A DNA stretch of 64,000 bases from Panaeolus papilionaceus (taxonomy: Eukaryota > Basidiomycota > Agaricomycetes > Agaricales): positions 1-64,000 of the forward strand of contig JADNRZ010000005.1 of the NCBI GenBank assembly GCA_015501605.1, given 5' to 3'. Shown one piece after another: positions 10,449 through 20,570 of this stretch. Under the pieces are notes generated by a model. That model was not told the origin of the DNA and did no database searches. It saw nothing but the letters and a program-made list of their open reading frames with translations. The first letter of the stretch is position 1. The number at the start of each line of letters is the position of its first letter. The position numbers and the translations under genes were made by a program.

Positions 10449-11287
10449 CGGGCCATCATCTCGGCCTCCTGAATGTTTGGGACCCCAACAACCACCCCAC
10501 TTCAGAGCTTTATCCGACGCCCTCCTCCTCCCGAGGGCGGGAAGGGCGTATCGCGGCAAAGGAGAACGCGAGCAGGTTCGCGTTCAAATATTTATGGAGC
10601 TCCCATGTATCCCATGGGTGCCCGCGATAATGCTTGTACTTCCGACAGGAGCACAAGATATGAGACCGCATCCCGAAGCGCCCGCAGGTGCAACGAGGAG
10701 CAGGAAGGTTGAATTGCATACGGTGATAATATTCGCCGATGGGAGCGTGGCCCGTAATACAACGAACTGCGTGTGCGGTCAAGGACGGAGGGCCGGCCTC
10801 GAATGCGGATAACCAAGACCCACCCTTCTTCGTGGTGGGTTTGAGAAGATGGTCATGCTTGTCATGGAGGGGCATGAAATGCCTGCCTCTGTATGATACG
10901 TCCGAGAACTTTGCTTCCCAGAGTTGAAGTGCCTCGCAATCTGCAAAATCGCGGAGCCAGTCTAGCGTCGTGAGGGGGCGTGCCCCCACACGAACACCAG
11001 GGAGAGATGTGATCATCTCGTGAGCAGTCCCCTGTGGGCCCCAGCGAAGCTGGGAGGGGAAGTGTACGAAAAGTACGCGCTGGTTGGCTGCCACAGGCAG
11101 CCAAGCAGCAAGAGCGCGCACAATGGCCAGGCTGTGTTCCTGACCACCATGCTCCGTGCAGTCGGTCGCTAGCCTGATAGCAGGCATGCAATCTGAGAAT
11201 ACATACACGCACTCGCACCTTGGGAAGGTGATAGCCTTACACAAGGCAAGCTGTATAGCAGCAAGTTCCGCCGAAACGGAAGTAGAG
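10449..11287 (-). pseudogene. LINE family 1 RNase H-CCHC fragment (L6)
   Basis: Open minus-strand frame 11244-10510 covers RNase H from KAITFPRCECVYVFSDC through RWGPQGTAHEM, the spacer KPTTKKGGSWLS, RAVRCITGHAPIGEYYH and the finger CTCGRF...HILCSC, and ends at EEEGVG-stop as in the other copies. It continues into about 60 bp of 3' UTR before breaking off at 10449. The 5' side stops at 11287 in SAEL, where it is joined head-to-head to a plus-strand RT fragment. Confidence 0.8.
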
Positions 11288-13274
11288 CTGGCAAATGGAT
11301 GCTTCGTGTTCGGCTGTTGGCCTCAGCACTTCAAGGAGTCTATGTCGGTTATCATTCCCAAGCTGAACAAGCCCAGCTACTCTACCCCCAAAGTGTACCA
11401 GCCAGTTGTGCTGTTGAACACACTGGGGAAACTTTTTGGGAAGATGATCTCCAACTGTATCCAGTTCAAGTGCATTGAACATTGTGTCTTCCTCCCATCG
11501 GTGAATATTATCACTGTATGCAATTCAATCTCCCCGCGCCTCGGTGCGCCTGCAGGCGCTTCAGGACGCACTCTCACATCTTGTGCTCCTGCCGGAAGTA
11601 CAAGCATTATCGCAGGCACCCATGGGATACATGGGAGCTCTATAAATACTTGAATGCGAACCCGCTCGCGTTCTCCTTTGCCGCGATACGTCCTTCCTGC
11701 CCTCGGGAGGAGGGTGTCGGATAAGTTCTGAAGTGGGGTGGCTGTTGGGGTCCCGAACATTCAGGAGGCCGAGACAATGGCCCGTCCCCCGAGCGGTCCT
11801 TAATTGGATGCCAGCGACGGGGCCCTTGCATGCTGGAAGCTTCGGCGCTACAACCAGTGGTTGGGGAGCACACTTCGGTGTGTACACAGGATAGAGTTTA
11901 GCCACCTGGTGCCTGTCCATGGGTAACCAAGGGCTTCGCGTAGTAGGCGCCCCTTCGGGGCACCACCACTTCTGTTCGACAACCAGGTTGAGGGCGTTAA
12001 CCTGACAACGCTCGGTTGATCACTTTGGACTGCTGCCTTCTTCAGAGTGGTGATGCCCAATCCCTGTGATGGCCGAGTTCAAGTCTCACGGTGTCACAAC
12101 TGCCTAGGGGCTTCATACCTTGAATCAGGTGGCTCCTGCTTTACACAACACAATTCTGATATTTTTGTGGAGTGAATTCTCTTCTAATATTCAATATGCA
12201 CGACGCTATAAGATTGTTTTATTCAAAATGTTCAAGGAAAAAAAGAAAATCGTAGATATGTGCAAAACCCCTGCCAAATTTGACATCAAAACCCACCTCA
12301 TGAGGAACTCATTGGAAACATCTTTCTGAGCTTCGTGTTACAGAGCAAAGTTGTTTGGATAAGTATTTTGAAGGTCGCTATAAGAGCAAAATATTTAAAT
12401 TTGCTTGTATAAGGTCAGATCACACCCCCAAAAGGGCTGTTTAAGGTACTTTGAGAGGCGTTATGAATATTCTGCTCTTATAGTGTTGTTCAGAATTTAA
12501 AAAAACATAGGACTATGCTAATCATCTGGCAACAGAAGTTGCATCTGTTTCCATTCTCTTCTAGTTGATGTTGATATGAAGTGTGGTCTGGTCCTTTAAA
12601 TGATTAGATAGAAATACAAAATTTGGTTGTTTGACCGATGAAATAGCATGTCTAGAATATATTTTATCTGTCCCAAAAGATTTTGTGTCAATATGTTGCG
12701 GGACTGTCGAGAATTTCAAGAAACAGTTGGGTGTCTGTGGACAGATTGCGGTTGATCATGGCATCTGTGGCTGTGCACTCAGCGAATCAGACTCTGAAAC
12801 TGCGCTGATTTGATGGTGAAAGACAGTGATTAGGGGATTTTGGTGTCACTACATTATATTTTCATTGAAAAAGTATGTATGCAAGTGTATTATCCATATG
12901 CAAGTGTATTTCGCCAAAAATTACTGGGGGGGATATGTGTTTCGAGGACCCATTCACCTGATTCGAAAAATGGGTATAAATGGCCTGTCACAACTCTGTG
13001 ACCCGCCGTGACTCGGTCCGCGGCCATCATAGGGATTGGGCATCACCATTCAGAGGGACAGGCTTATTTGCTGTGCAATCAGCTTTGATAACTTGCCCCA
13101 CGTTCTTTGCTCGCACTTCGCACTTGCTTTAGATTAGTCTGCCGTGGTATATACCCAACTTAATTGGGGAGTAGTCATTCCTAGTATTCGTACTTCGTTT
13201 GTATTTACCGTGATCTGACTGGACTGCCAGCCGCACACTGGTATATAAATTGTTGAACCAAAAAAAAAAAAAAA
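11288..13274 (+). mobile_element. Mosaic LINE copy L7 with poly(A), interrupted by a DNA element
   Basis: 11288-11490 is family 3 RT (LANGCFVFGCWPQHF; VVLLNTLGKLFGK) and then, without the rest of RT and RNase H, the sequence becomes the family 1 finger region (open frame 11482-11724, CACRRF...HILCSC). The 3' UTR follows, is split by the element 12048-13048, resumes at 13049 and ends in 15 A (13260-13274). The tail abuts antisense RT of LINE-A. A reverse-transcription jump between family 3 and family 1 RNAs would explain the mosaic. Confidence 0.75.
12048..13048. mobile_element. Non-autonomous DNA element with perfect 17-bp ends (MITE-H)
   Basis: The element is 1001 bp. Ends are TGGTGATGCCCAATCCC and its exact reverse complement, and similarity between ends continues inward (the GTGATGGCC/GGCCATCAT region). 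The flanking 7-mer TTCAGAG occurs at 12041-12047 and again at 13049-13055, and removing element plus one copy restores the LINE 3' UTR known from other copies (CTTCTTCGGAGGGAGAGG-like). The interior is AT-rich with no convincing transposase. A 7-bp duplication does not decide the superfamily. Confidence 0.9.
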
Positions 13275-13337
13275 TGGTGTGGCACCTGTATAGGGTGCGT
13301 ACCCCAGGTCAATGGGGGGGTTGATCCCATCTCGCCT

Positions 13338-15541
13338 TCACGAAAAATGGAATAGTTCTGACTTATCATGCTCCAGCACCAAGGCTAGGGCAGTAAACAG
13401 AGTGAAAATAATGCCATACGCTGCCTGGAGGGCAGCAATGTTATCAGTCAGTTTCTTGGCCTGGCTGATGAGGCTGCCGTCGTCAACAAATGACAGCAGG
13501 TATGTAGACAGCGCACCCTGAAGGGTGCGTGACTCAAATATCTTCATAACAGGGGCAATATAAAGGGCAGATAAAACTGGGGACAGGGCTCTGCCCTGTC
13601 CCACACCCATGTCCGTGGGCATTGGGTCAGAGACAAAGGTATTCCACGCATAGCAGGTGGAATGGCCGATGAGGTACAAGGCAAAAAACCTCTGGACTTT
13701 AGCAGGGAACCCCTGCTTCTCCAGTATGCCCATCAAAACTGTATGATTTAATGATGGAAAGAATTGTGCGATGTCAAATGCCACCACGCTGGTTACCAAA
13801 CCCTTCGCCCAGCCCGCTCGGACCATGTGGGTGAGGATGAGGCCTGCATCTTCTGTTGAGCGTTGCTTCACGCCCCCTAGCTGACACGGATGAAATATAT
13901 CCAGTTTGATGCCCTCAAACTGGATGCGGGTCGAGATAAGCTTCTCGATGAGTTTACCGAGAGTGTTCAGGAGCACTATGGGCCTGAACGACTTCGGAGT
14001 AGAATAGGAGGCCTTCCCTGGTTTCGGAATGATTACCGAGGTGGAGTCCTTGAAGTGGCTGGGCCAATAGCCTGCCGTAAGGCAGGTGTTGGCCAGCTGT
14101 ACGAAGAGGGTCTCGACGCCATTGCCGTCGATGACCCTCTTCAGGTACTGCCACATAATGTGGTCGGGACCAGGCGCAGAGAGACTGGAGCACGCTACTA
14201 GGGCTTCGCGCAATTCCTGTCCGGAGAAAACCTCCCATTCCCTCTCCTGCAGAGAAGGAAGCTCGTCCAGGACCGAGAGATTGTACTCCCGATCCGTGGC
14301 TGAATTATAGGTGCCGTGGAGTCCTTCCCACAGCAAGTCAACAGTATGGCATGGTTGCCCACGATACTGGATAGCCTCCGACGGCGGTAACTTGCGCTTC
14401 TGGACCCAGTTCATCAGGTCCCAGGGGCGCTTGTTGGTTTCTGTGATTTTCTCGATTTCAGCATCGAAAAAGACCTGCTTCGCGCTATGAGTAGCTCTCC
14501 GCAGGGCCTGCCACTCCTCCCTCCCCCGGTTGGCCTGGAAGGCAGAAAGGGCAGTCGCGCACTCATCATTCCACCAAGCTTTTGATCGCTTGACAACTTT
14601 CTTCTCTGTGGCATGGTGATCCCATGCCTCTTGGAAGCAGAGAGCAATGGCCGAGGCCATGCCCTCCACCCCCTCAGGAGTACGTGCAAACTCGTGTCCG
14701 ACGAGGCCCTGGAGCCCCGTGCGAAGCGCAGATAAGAAAGCCTTTTCTGTGTCCGAATTAGGCTTGATAGACTTGCAAGGAGGAGCCGAAGGCTCCTCCG
14801 AGCAAGGGAGAGTGCATCCCAGAGGGATGTGATTGCTGACACCCTGCCAGGATCTGTTGCGCTTCGGCGCGTGGGACAGAGAAAACTCTGCATTGAGAAA
14901 GACGAGATTGATCACCGTAGGTGAAAGATCTGCCTGAAAGGGGATGTGGGTGGGTCCTGGATTAACCAGTTCCGCCCACAGCAACCCCGTCTCAGCTGCG
15001 ATCTCCTGGATCTGGACAGCGCGGGAGTTATGCCCTTCATCATCTGGGTCCCAGACGTGAGAGCGGCAGTTGAAGTCTCCCCCCATATACACAAGAGGGG
15101 GGAGATCATCGAGGTGATTGTGGAGGAAGCGCGTAGCGCTTCCCCACTGTCAGAATACACATTAAGGAAGTTGAACACTTCCCGCTCCCCGAAGAGTGAG
15201 AGTAGTTGAATGTTGCGGTGTTTAATAATATCCGGACAGAGTGCTGGGCGATACTGTACAAGGCTGCGTGCCACGTACATTATCACTCGAGGGGGTTGAC
15301 CGTTGGTGCTCTTCGCGTCAGCGAAGACCAACCAATTGGGATGGACCGGAGGTCCTTCCACATTGTCGCCCTCCTTATTAGAGGTGGACGGCGCTGTGTG
15401 AATCACATGCCATGGGGGCTCTTGGATGAACAAAAGATCATACACGCTTTGCATGTGATCCAGTAACAAATTCATATGTTCATAATTTTTACAAACATTC
15501 TGAGAGTACACACTAATGTCCTTAGATTTGGTTTGACTCAT
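13338..15541 (-). pseudogene. LINE-A ORF2: endonuclease and RT, frameshifted
   Basis: ORF2 starts at MSQTKSKDISVYSQNVCKN (15541); the catalytic N and E appear in YSQNVCKN and FIQEPPW, followed by the GGDFNCRSHVWDPD and SNHIPLG endonuclease motifs (the usual SDH is SNH here). One frameshift lies near 15110. The frame is then open for 584 codons through the linker (KAWWNDECATALS) and RT palm (VIIPKPGKASYSTP; FDIAQFFPSLNH; LSFVDDGSL) to FHFS, where a TGA replaces the Arg codon of sister copies, only about 65 bp before the joint at 13275. Confidence 0.85.
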
Positions 15542-15549
15542 TTCTAAGA

Positions 15550-17640
15550 ACGATTGTGTGAGATTTTGGGTGCAGTGCCATGTCGGCTACTCACCTTAGC
15601 ATACGCCCTAACATACCAGTTCTCGTCGAACCGGTTACACCAGAACGGGCAGTTGCGGGCATCCGCCACGTGGTCCCCCTTGCAATTGACGCAGGGGAGC
15701 CAATGAGGGCACGCCTCCCCCGACAGAGTTGGGGGACAGGTGGGTTAGAGTTAGGGTTGCCTCGGCAACACCCTGCGAGCGATCGGTGTTGGTCCCTGGT
15801 ATGGGGCCCACCGCAAACAGGGCACGTCTGGCCTTGAGCCCAACAGTGCTTAATATCGTGGCCCCACCTGAAGCACTCAGGGCAACAGGGGACACCACGG
15901 TTGGCTGAAGCCGCCTGAATGGAGCAGGAGTGTCCACAGATCATTATGGACCTCCCAATGAGCGTCTTAGCTCGGGCACCCTGCTGGGTATCCCATAGAT
16001 CGAAATAGACAGTTGCAGTAGCGGCCATCTTGGAGTTGCGAATAATGCACGGTTTAGTGTGCAGTGTGAAGGAGGACATGAGGGGCGATGCGGAGATCGC
16101 GCGCTTCATGTCTTCTTCGGTAATCCTGACGCCAGTCGTCAGGGAGGAAAACACCGGAAACGTCGACCATCTTAAGGTACGACGTCGAGGTGGGCAGAGT
16201 AACCTGCAGGGAGAGCGAACCTTGCGTCTCTGGGAAGAACTTCTTCGCGACGGACCGGATGAGGGCAATGTCCCTCTCCGATGCGATGTGAGTCGTCTCG
16301 ACGGTGTACCTGTTGAAAGCGGGGCCGCACGAGAGAGCGCGAATGACAGCGCCAGCGCAAGCCAGCACCGTATTCACCTCCTGATAAAGGCGTTCGATGT
16401 CTACTGGAGGTAAAGATTGCGCCATGAAAGTAATTAGGACCTGTCGATGAGACAGGCCCTTGACAACATAGGACGGGGTGAGGCATTCTTGGGTTTGCCT
16501 CTGCCCATGGAAGGCCCAGCTACCTGGGAGGGGTAGGCCTGGGGCGGGAATTGTACGTGGGCATTGGTCATGCCTGGCTGTGGCGCTCTCCAACCAGGAC
16601 AGTTGAGCGCTTAGCGACCGCAGCGAAAGACGGCTTGGGTTTCGTCTGTCGGTTCACTTGAGGGGGAGGCCCAGAGGGCCTCCGAAAGGTTCTGGCTACA
16701 GGAACTTTCGGCTTCTTGTGAGTCGTTCCTGTCATTTCCGTATCTTCAGGTGCAACAGGAGCGGAGGATGTCAGGACAGGTCCCGCAGCCTTCCGCTTTC
16801 CGAAAGACGACGACTTTCGGGTGGTGGAGGCCGGGTCTCCCACGGGTGGTCCGTGCGCAGTGCCCTGGACCTGTGGGGTTGTGTCGAGGTCGGCGGCGAT
16901 GGCCTGCTGTACCTCAGCATCGTACTCTTCGTCCATCTCTATTGGGGAGGTGGGCTGGAGGGTGGGAGCGAGCCCTCAACGAGGGGCTGCCTGATTGTAA
17001 TGTCTCCCTCAACAACATCATAAGAGTTGTTGACAACAGCGTAGAGGGCGTCCACCAGCGCGTTATCTTCGCCGGTGGGTAGAACTGCTGCCCAGGAGGA
17101 CCTGGACACTCGCTCGACGAGCTCGAGAAGCTCATGGGCGAGGAGACTTGCGTCCACTTGGCTAGCGAACGCGGATGGGTTGGCACCGTTCTCCATCCAG
17201 TGCCGCAACTCCCTCACACTGCGAATAGCAGCCTTCAGATCCCCACTGGCCTCCTCCTTCGTACCAGCCGCTTCGAAGGGAACCGACGAATGCCTTGAGT
17301 AAGATTGTTGGGAAGCAGCAGATCTTCTGCTCTTCCTGGCAACAGTTGTCCAGCTCCCTCCTCCTTCGCTGCGACAATCCGATTGATTACCTCCAGGGAT
17401 GGGGGTGGTGTAGCGCTGCTTCGCTGCGCCTCTAGGGGGAGCTGAGTGTGCTGTTGGTGTAGGGGACGATGAACGAGCCCTGGGGGCAGAATACCCCCCA
17501 AGATCTGAAGAGGGCGCGGTGCCCTCCCCTGCTGGTGGCAACAATAGTGCTGATGATGTTATTTGTGGGCGGAAGACAGGGCTTGTAGGCCGTTGCCCTC
17601 CTAATGAACTGGACGCACGAGGCGTCCCCTCCTTTGACAT
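15550..17640 (-). pseudogene. LINE-A ORF1 (Gag-like RNA-binding protein), frameshifted
   Basis: Start ATG at 17640 is preceded by about 80 bp of 5' UTR. Pieces in order: 17640-16939 (low-complexity Ser/Pro N-terminus, helical middle with EASGDLKAAIRSVRELRHWME), 16936-16568 (basic, FGKRKAAGP), 16593-16054, and 16268-15591 with the C-terminal Cys/His cluster CCPECFRWGHDIKHC and CPVCGGPHTRDQHR. These are two CCHC-type knuckles as in other LINE Gag proteins, which coat the LINE RNA. At least three frameshifts separate the pieces, so it is not functional. The LINE-B copy has the same order. Confidence 0.8.
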
Positions 17641-18666
17641 TGAGCTCGATGTTTAGCAGTAGTAGATTCGAGTTGTTGAGTGTGAGCCCAAATAGGAAGG
17701 TGGTGGTTCAGGGTCAAGAAGCGAGGCCCGCATCCTCTGTTGAGCGCTGTTTGACACCCCCCAGTTGACACAGATGAAATATATCCAGCTTGATGCCCTC
17801 AAACTGAATGTGGGTCGAGATAAGCTTCTTGATAAGTTCACCAAGCATGTTCAAGAGCACAATGGGTCTAAACGACTTGGGTCTGGAGTAGGACGGCTTC
17901 CCTGGCTTCGGAATGATAACCAAGGTAGAGTCCTTGAAGTGGCTAGCTGGACAAAGAGTGACTTGACACTGTCGGTGTCTATCAATCTCTTGAGGTACCG
18001 CCATGTAATGTGGTCAGGGCCAGGTGCTGAGAGCCCGGAGCATGCAACGAGGGTGTTGTGCAGCTCCAGGCTGGAGAATGGCTCCCATTCCCTCTCCTGC
18101 AGAGAGAGAAGCTCCTCCAGTACTGACAGGTCATAAGGCCTATCAGTAGCAGAGTTATAGGTGCTGTGGAGTCCTTCCCACAGCGAATCAACAGTATGAC
18201 ACAGTTGCCCGCAATACTGAATTGCCTCCGAAGGAGGCAATTTGCGCTTCTGTACCCAATTCATCAGGTCCCATGGGCGCTTGTTGGTTTCTGCAATCTT
18301 TTCAATTTCAGCATCAAAAAACTCCCTCTTCGCGCTGCAGACAGCAGAGCAGAGGGCCCGCCACTCGTCTTTCTCCTGGTTGGACCAGAAGGCAGCAAGG
18401 GCAGTTGCACATTCATCATTCCACCACACCTTGGAGCGTTTGGTGATTTTCTTCTCCATGGCATGGGAGTCCCATGCTTCTTGGAAGCAGAGGGCAATAG
18501 CTGAAGCCATGTCCTCCACCCCCTCAGGAGTGCGTGAAAACTCACGTCCCACAAGGCCTTGAAGCACAGATAGAAAAGCCTTCTCCGTGTCTGAATTGGG
18601 CTTGATTGACTTGCTTGGAGGAGCCTACAGCTCCTCTGAGCAAGTGAGAGAGCATCCCAGAGGGAT

Positions 18667-19326
18667 GTGATCACTGACATGGAGCACAGTGGTCAGGAAC
18701 ACAGCCTGGCCATCGTGCGCGCTCTTGCTGCTTGGCTGCCGCAGGCAGCCAATCGGCGCGTACTTTTTGTACACGTCCCCTCCCAGCTTCGCTGGGGTCC
18801 ACAGGGGACTGCTCATGAGATGGTCACATCTCTTCCCAGTGTTCGTGTGGGGGCACGCCCCCTCACAATGCTAGACTGGCTCCGCGATTTTGCAGATTGC
18901 GAGGCACTTCAACTCTGGGAAGCAAAGTTCTTGGATGTATCATACAGAGGCAGGCATTTCATGCCCCTCCTCGACAAGCACGACCGTCTACTCAAGCCCA
19001 CCACGAAGAAGGGTGGGTCTTGGTTATCTGTGTTCGAGGCCGGCCCTCCGTCCTTGACCGCATGCGCAGTTCGTTGTATTACAGGCCACACTCCCATCGG
19101 TGAATACTATCACCATATGCAATTCAACCTTCCTGTGCCTCAATGCGCCTGCGGGCGCTTCGGGATGCGCTCCCACATCTTGTGCTCTTGCCGGAAGTAC
19201 AAGCACTATTGCAGGCACCCATGGGATACATGGGAGCTCTATAAATACTTGAATGCGAACCCACTTGCGTTCTCCTTTGCCGCTATACGCCCTTCCTGCC
19301 CTCGGGAGGAGGAGGGCGTCGGATAA
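18667..19326 (+). CDS. RNase H C-terminus plus CCHC finger of truncated LINE (open, partial)
   Basis: The 219-codon frame is open from the insertion joint to the family-typical end EEEGVG-stop. Only the LINE part from about codon 5 is real; the first codons come from the target duplication. It has the third acidic-region flank (EHGGQEHSLAIV), the RWGPQGTAHEM motif, the spacer with TTKKGGSWLSVFE, and the CACGRF...HILCSC finger. Without RT and endonuclease it cannot mobilise itself. Whether it is transcribed is unknown. Confidence 0.6.
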   Translation: MITDMEHSGQEHSLAIVRALAAWLPQAANRRVLFVHVPSQLRWGPQGTAHEMVTSLPSVRVGARPLTMLDWLRDFADCEALQLWEAKFLDVSYRGRHFMPLLDKHDRLLKPTTKKGGSWLSVFEAGPPSLTACAVRCITGHTPIGEYYHHMQFNLPVPQCACGRFGMRSHILCSCRKYKHYCRHPWDTWELYKYLNANPLAFSFAAIRPSCPREEEGVG

Positions 19327-19864
19327 AGATCTGAAGTGGGGTGGTTGTTGGGGTCCCGAACATTCAGGAGGCCGAGACGATGGCCCGTCCCCCAAGCGGT
19401 CCTTAATTGGATGCCAGCGACGGGGCCCTTGCGTGCTGGAAGCTTCGGCGCTACAACCAGTGGTCGGGGAGCGCACCTCAGTGCATACACAGGATAGAGT
19501 TTAGCCGCCTGGTGCCTGTCCATGGGTAACTAAGGGCTTTGGGTAGTAGGCGCCCCTTCGGGGCACCACCACTTCTGTTCGGTGACCGAGTTGAGGGCGT
19601 TAACCTGACGATGCTTGGTCGATCACTTTGGACTGTCGCCCTCTTCGGAGGGAGAGACTTATTTGCCGTGCAATTGGCTTTGATATCTTGCCCCACGTTC
19701 TTTGCTCGCGCTTCGCGCTTGCATTAGTTTAGTCTGCTGTGGTATATACCCAACTTAATTGGGGAGTGGTCATTCTGGTAGTTAGCTACTCGTTTGTATT
19801 TACTGTGATCCGACCAGACTGCCAGCTGCGCACTGGTATATAAATTGTTGAACCAAAAAAAAAA
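18680..19864 (+). mobile_element. 5'-truncated family 1 LINE with 13-bp target duplication
   Basis: Flanks are GTGATCACTGACA at 18667-18679 and at 19865-19877, the standard product of target-primed insertion. The 1185-bp insert begins inside RNase H (MEHSGQEHSLAIV), continues through RWGPQGTAHEM and the finger, then the 3' UTR and a 10-A tail (19855-19864). Orientation is opposite to the host LINE-B. It is one of the youngest insertions: duplication intact, reading frame intact. Confidence 0.95.
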
Positions 19865-20570
19865 GTGATCACTGACACCTTGCCAGGATCTGTTGCACTT
19901 CGGTGCGTGGGACAGCAAGTGTTCCACCTTGAGAAAGACAAGATCAATCACTGTAGGTGAAAGATCCTCCTGAAAGGGCACATGGGTCGGTCCTGGATTA
20001 ACCAGTTCCAACCAGCACAGCCCCATTTCGGCCACAATCTCCATTATCATGACAGCTTGCAAATTATGCCCTTCTACATCTGGGTCCCAGATGTGTGAGC
20101 GACAGTTGAAGTCCCCCCCCTATACATAAGTGGGGGGAGTTCTTCAATATGGTCATGCAGGAAGCACGTGGCGCTTCCAGCACTGTCAGAATAGATGTTC
20201 ATGAAGTTAAAAACCTCCCTCTCCCCAAACAGAGAAAGAAGTTGGATGTCCCAGTGTTTAACAAGGTCTGGGTGAAGTGCAGGGTGATAATGTACGAGGC
20301 TGCAAGCAACATACATTATTACGTGGGGCAGGGCCCCATCAGTGCTCTTCGTGTCAGCGAAGAGCAGCCAATTTGGATGGGCCAGAGGCCCATCAACTTC
20401 ATCTCCCTCCTTGTTGGAGGTTGATGGTGCAGTCCTGATCACACGCCACGGCGGTTCTTGGATGAAAAGAAGATCATACACATTCCGCATACGATCTAGT
20501 AACAGGTCTACATGTCCACAATTTTTACAAACATTTTGACAATATACTCTAATTTCCTTCGTTTCTACAC

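Larger units (their letters stand above)
13275..17721 (-). mobile_element. LINE-A: 5'-complete family 1 LINE, 3' part cut off
   Basis: Read on the minus strand: 5' UTR from 17721 (start CTTCTTGACCCTGAACC, identical in position to LINE-B), ORF1 from 17640, ORF2 from 15541 to the RT palm, then abrupt contact with the A-tail of L7. The RNase H part is not directly adjacent, as expected if L7 inserted into it. Upstream it abuts LINE-B RT at codon ...EDAGL. The shared 5' start in two copies is the reason to call this the genuine 5' end. Confidence 0.8.
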
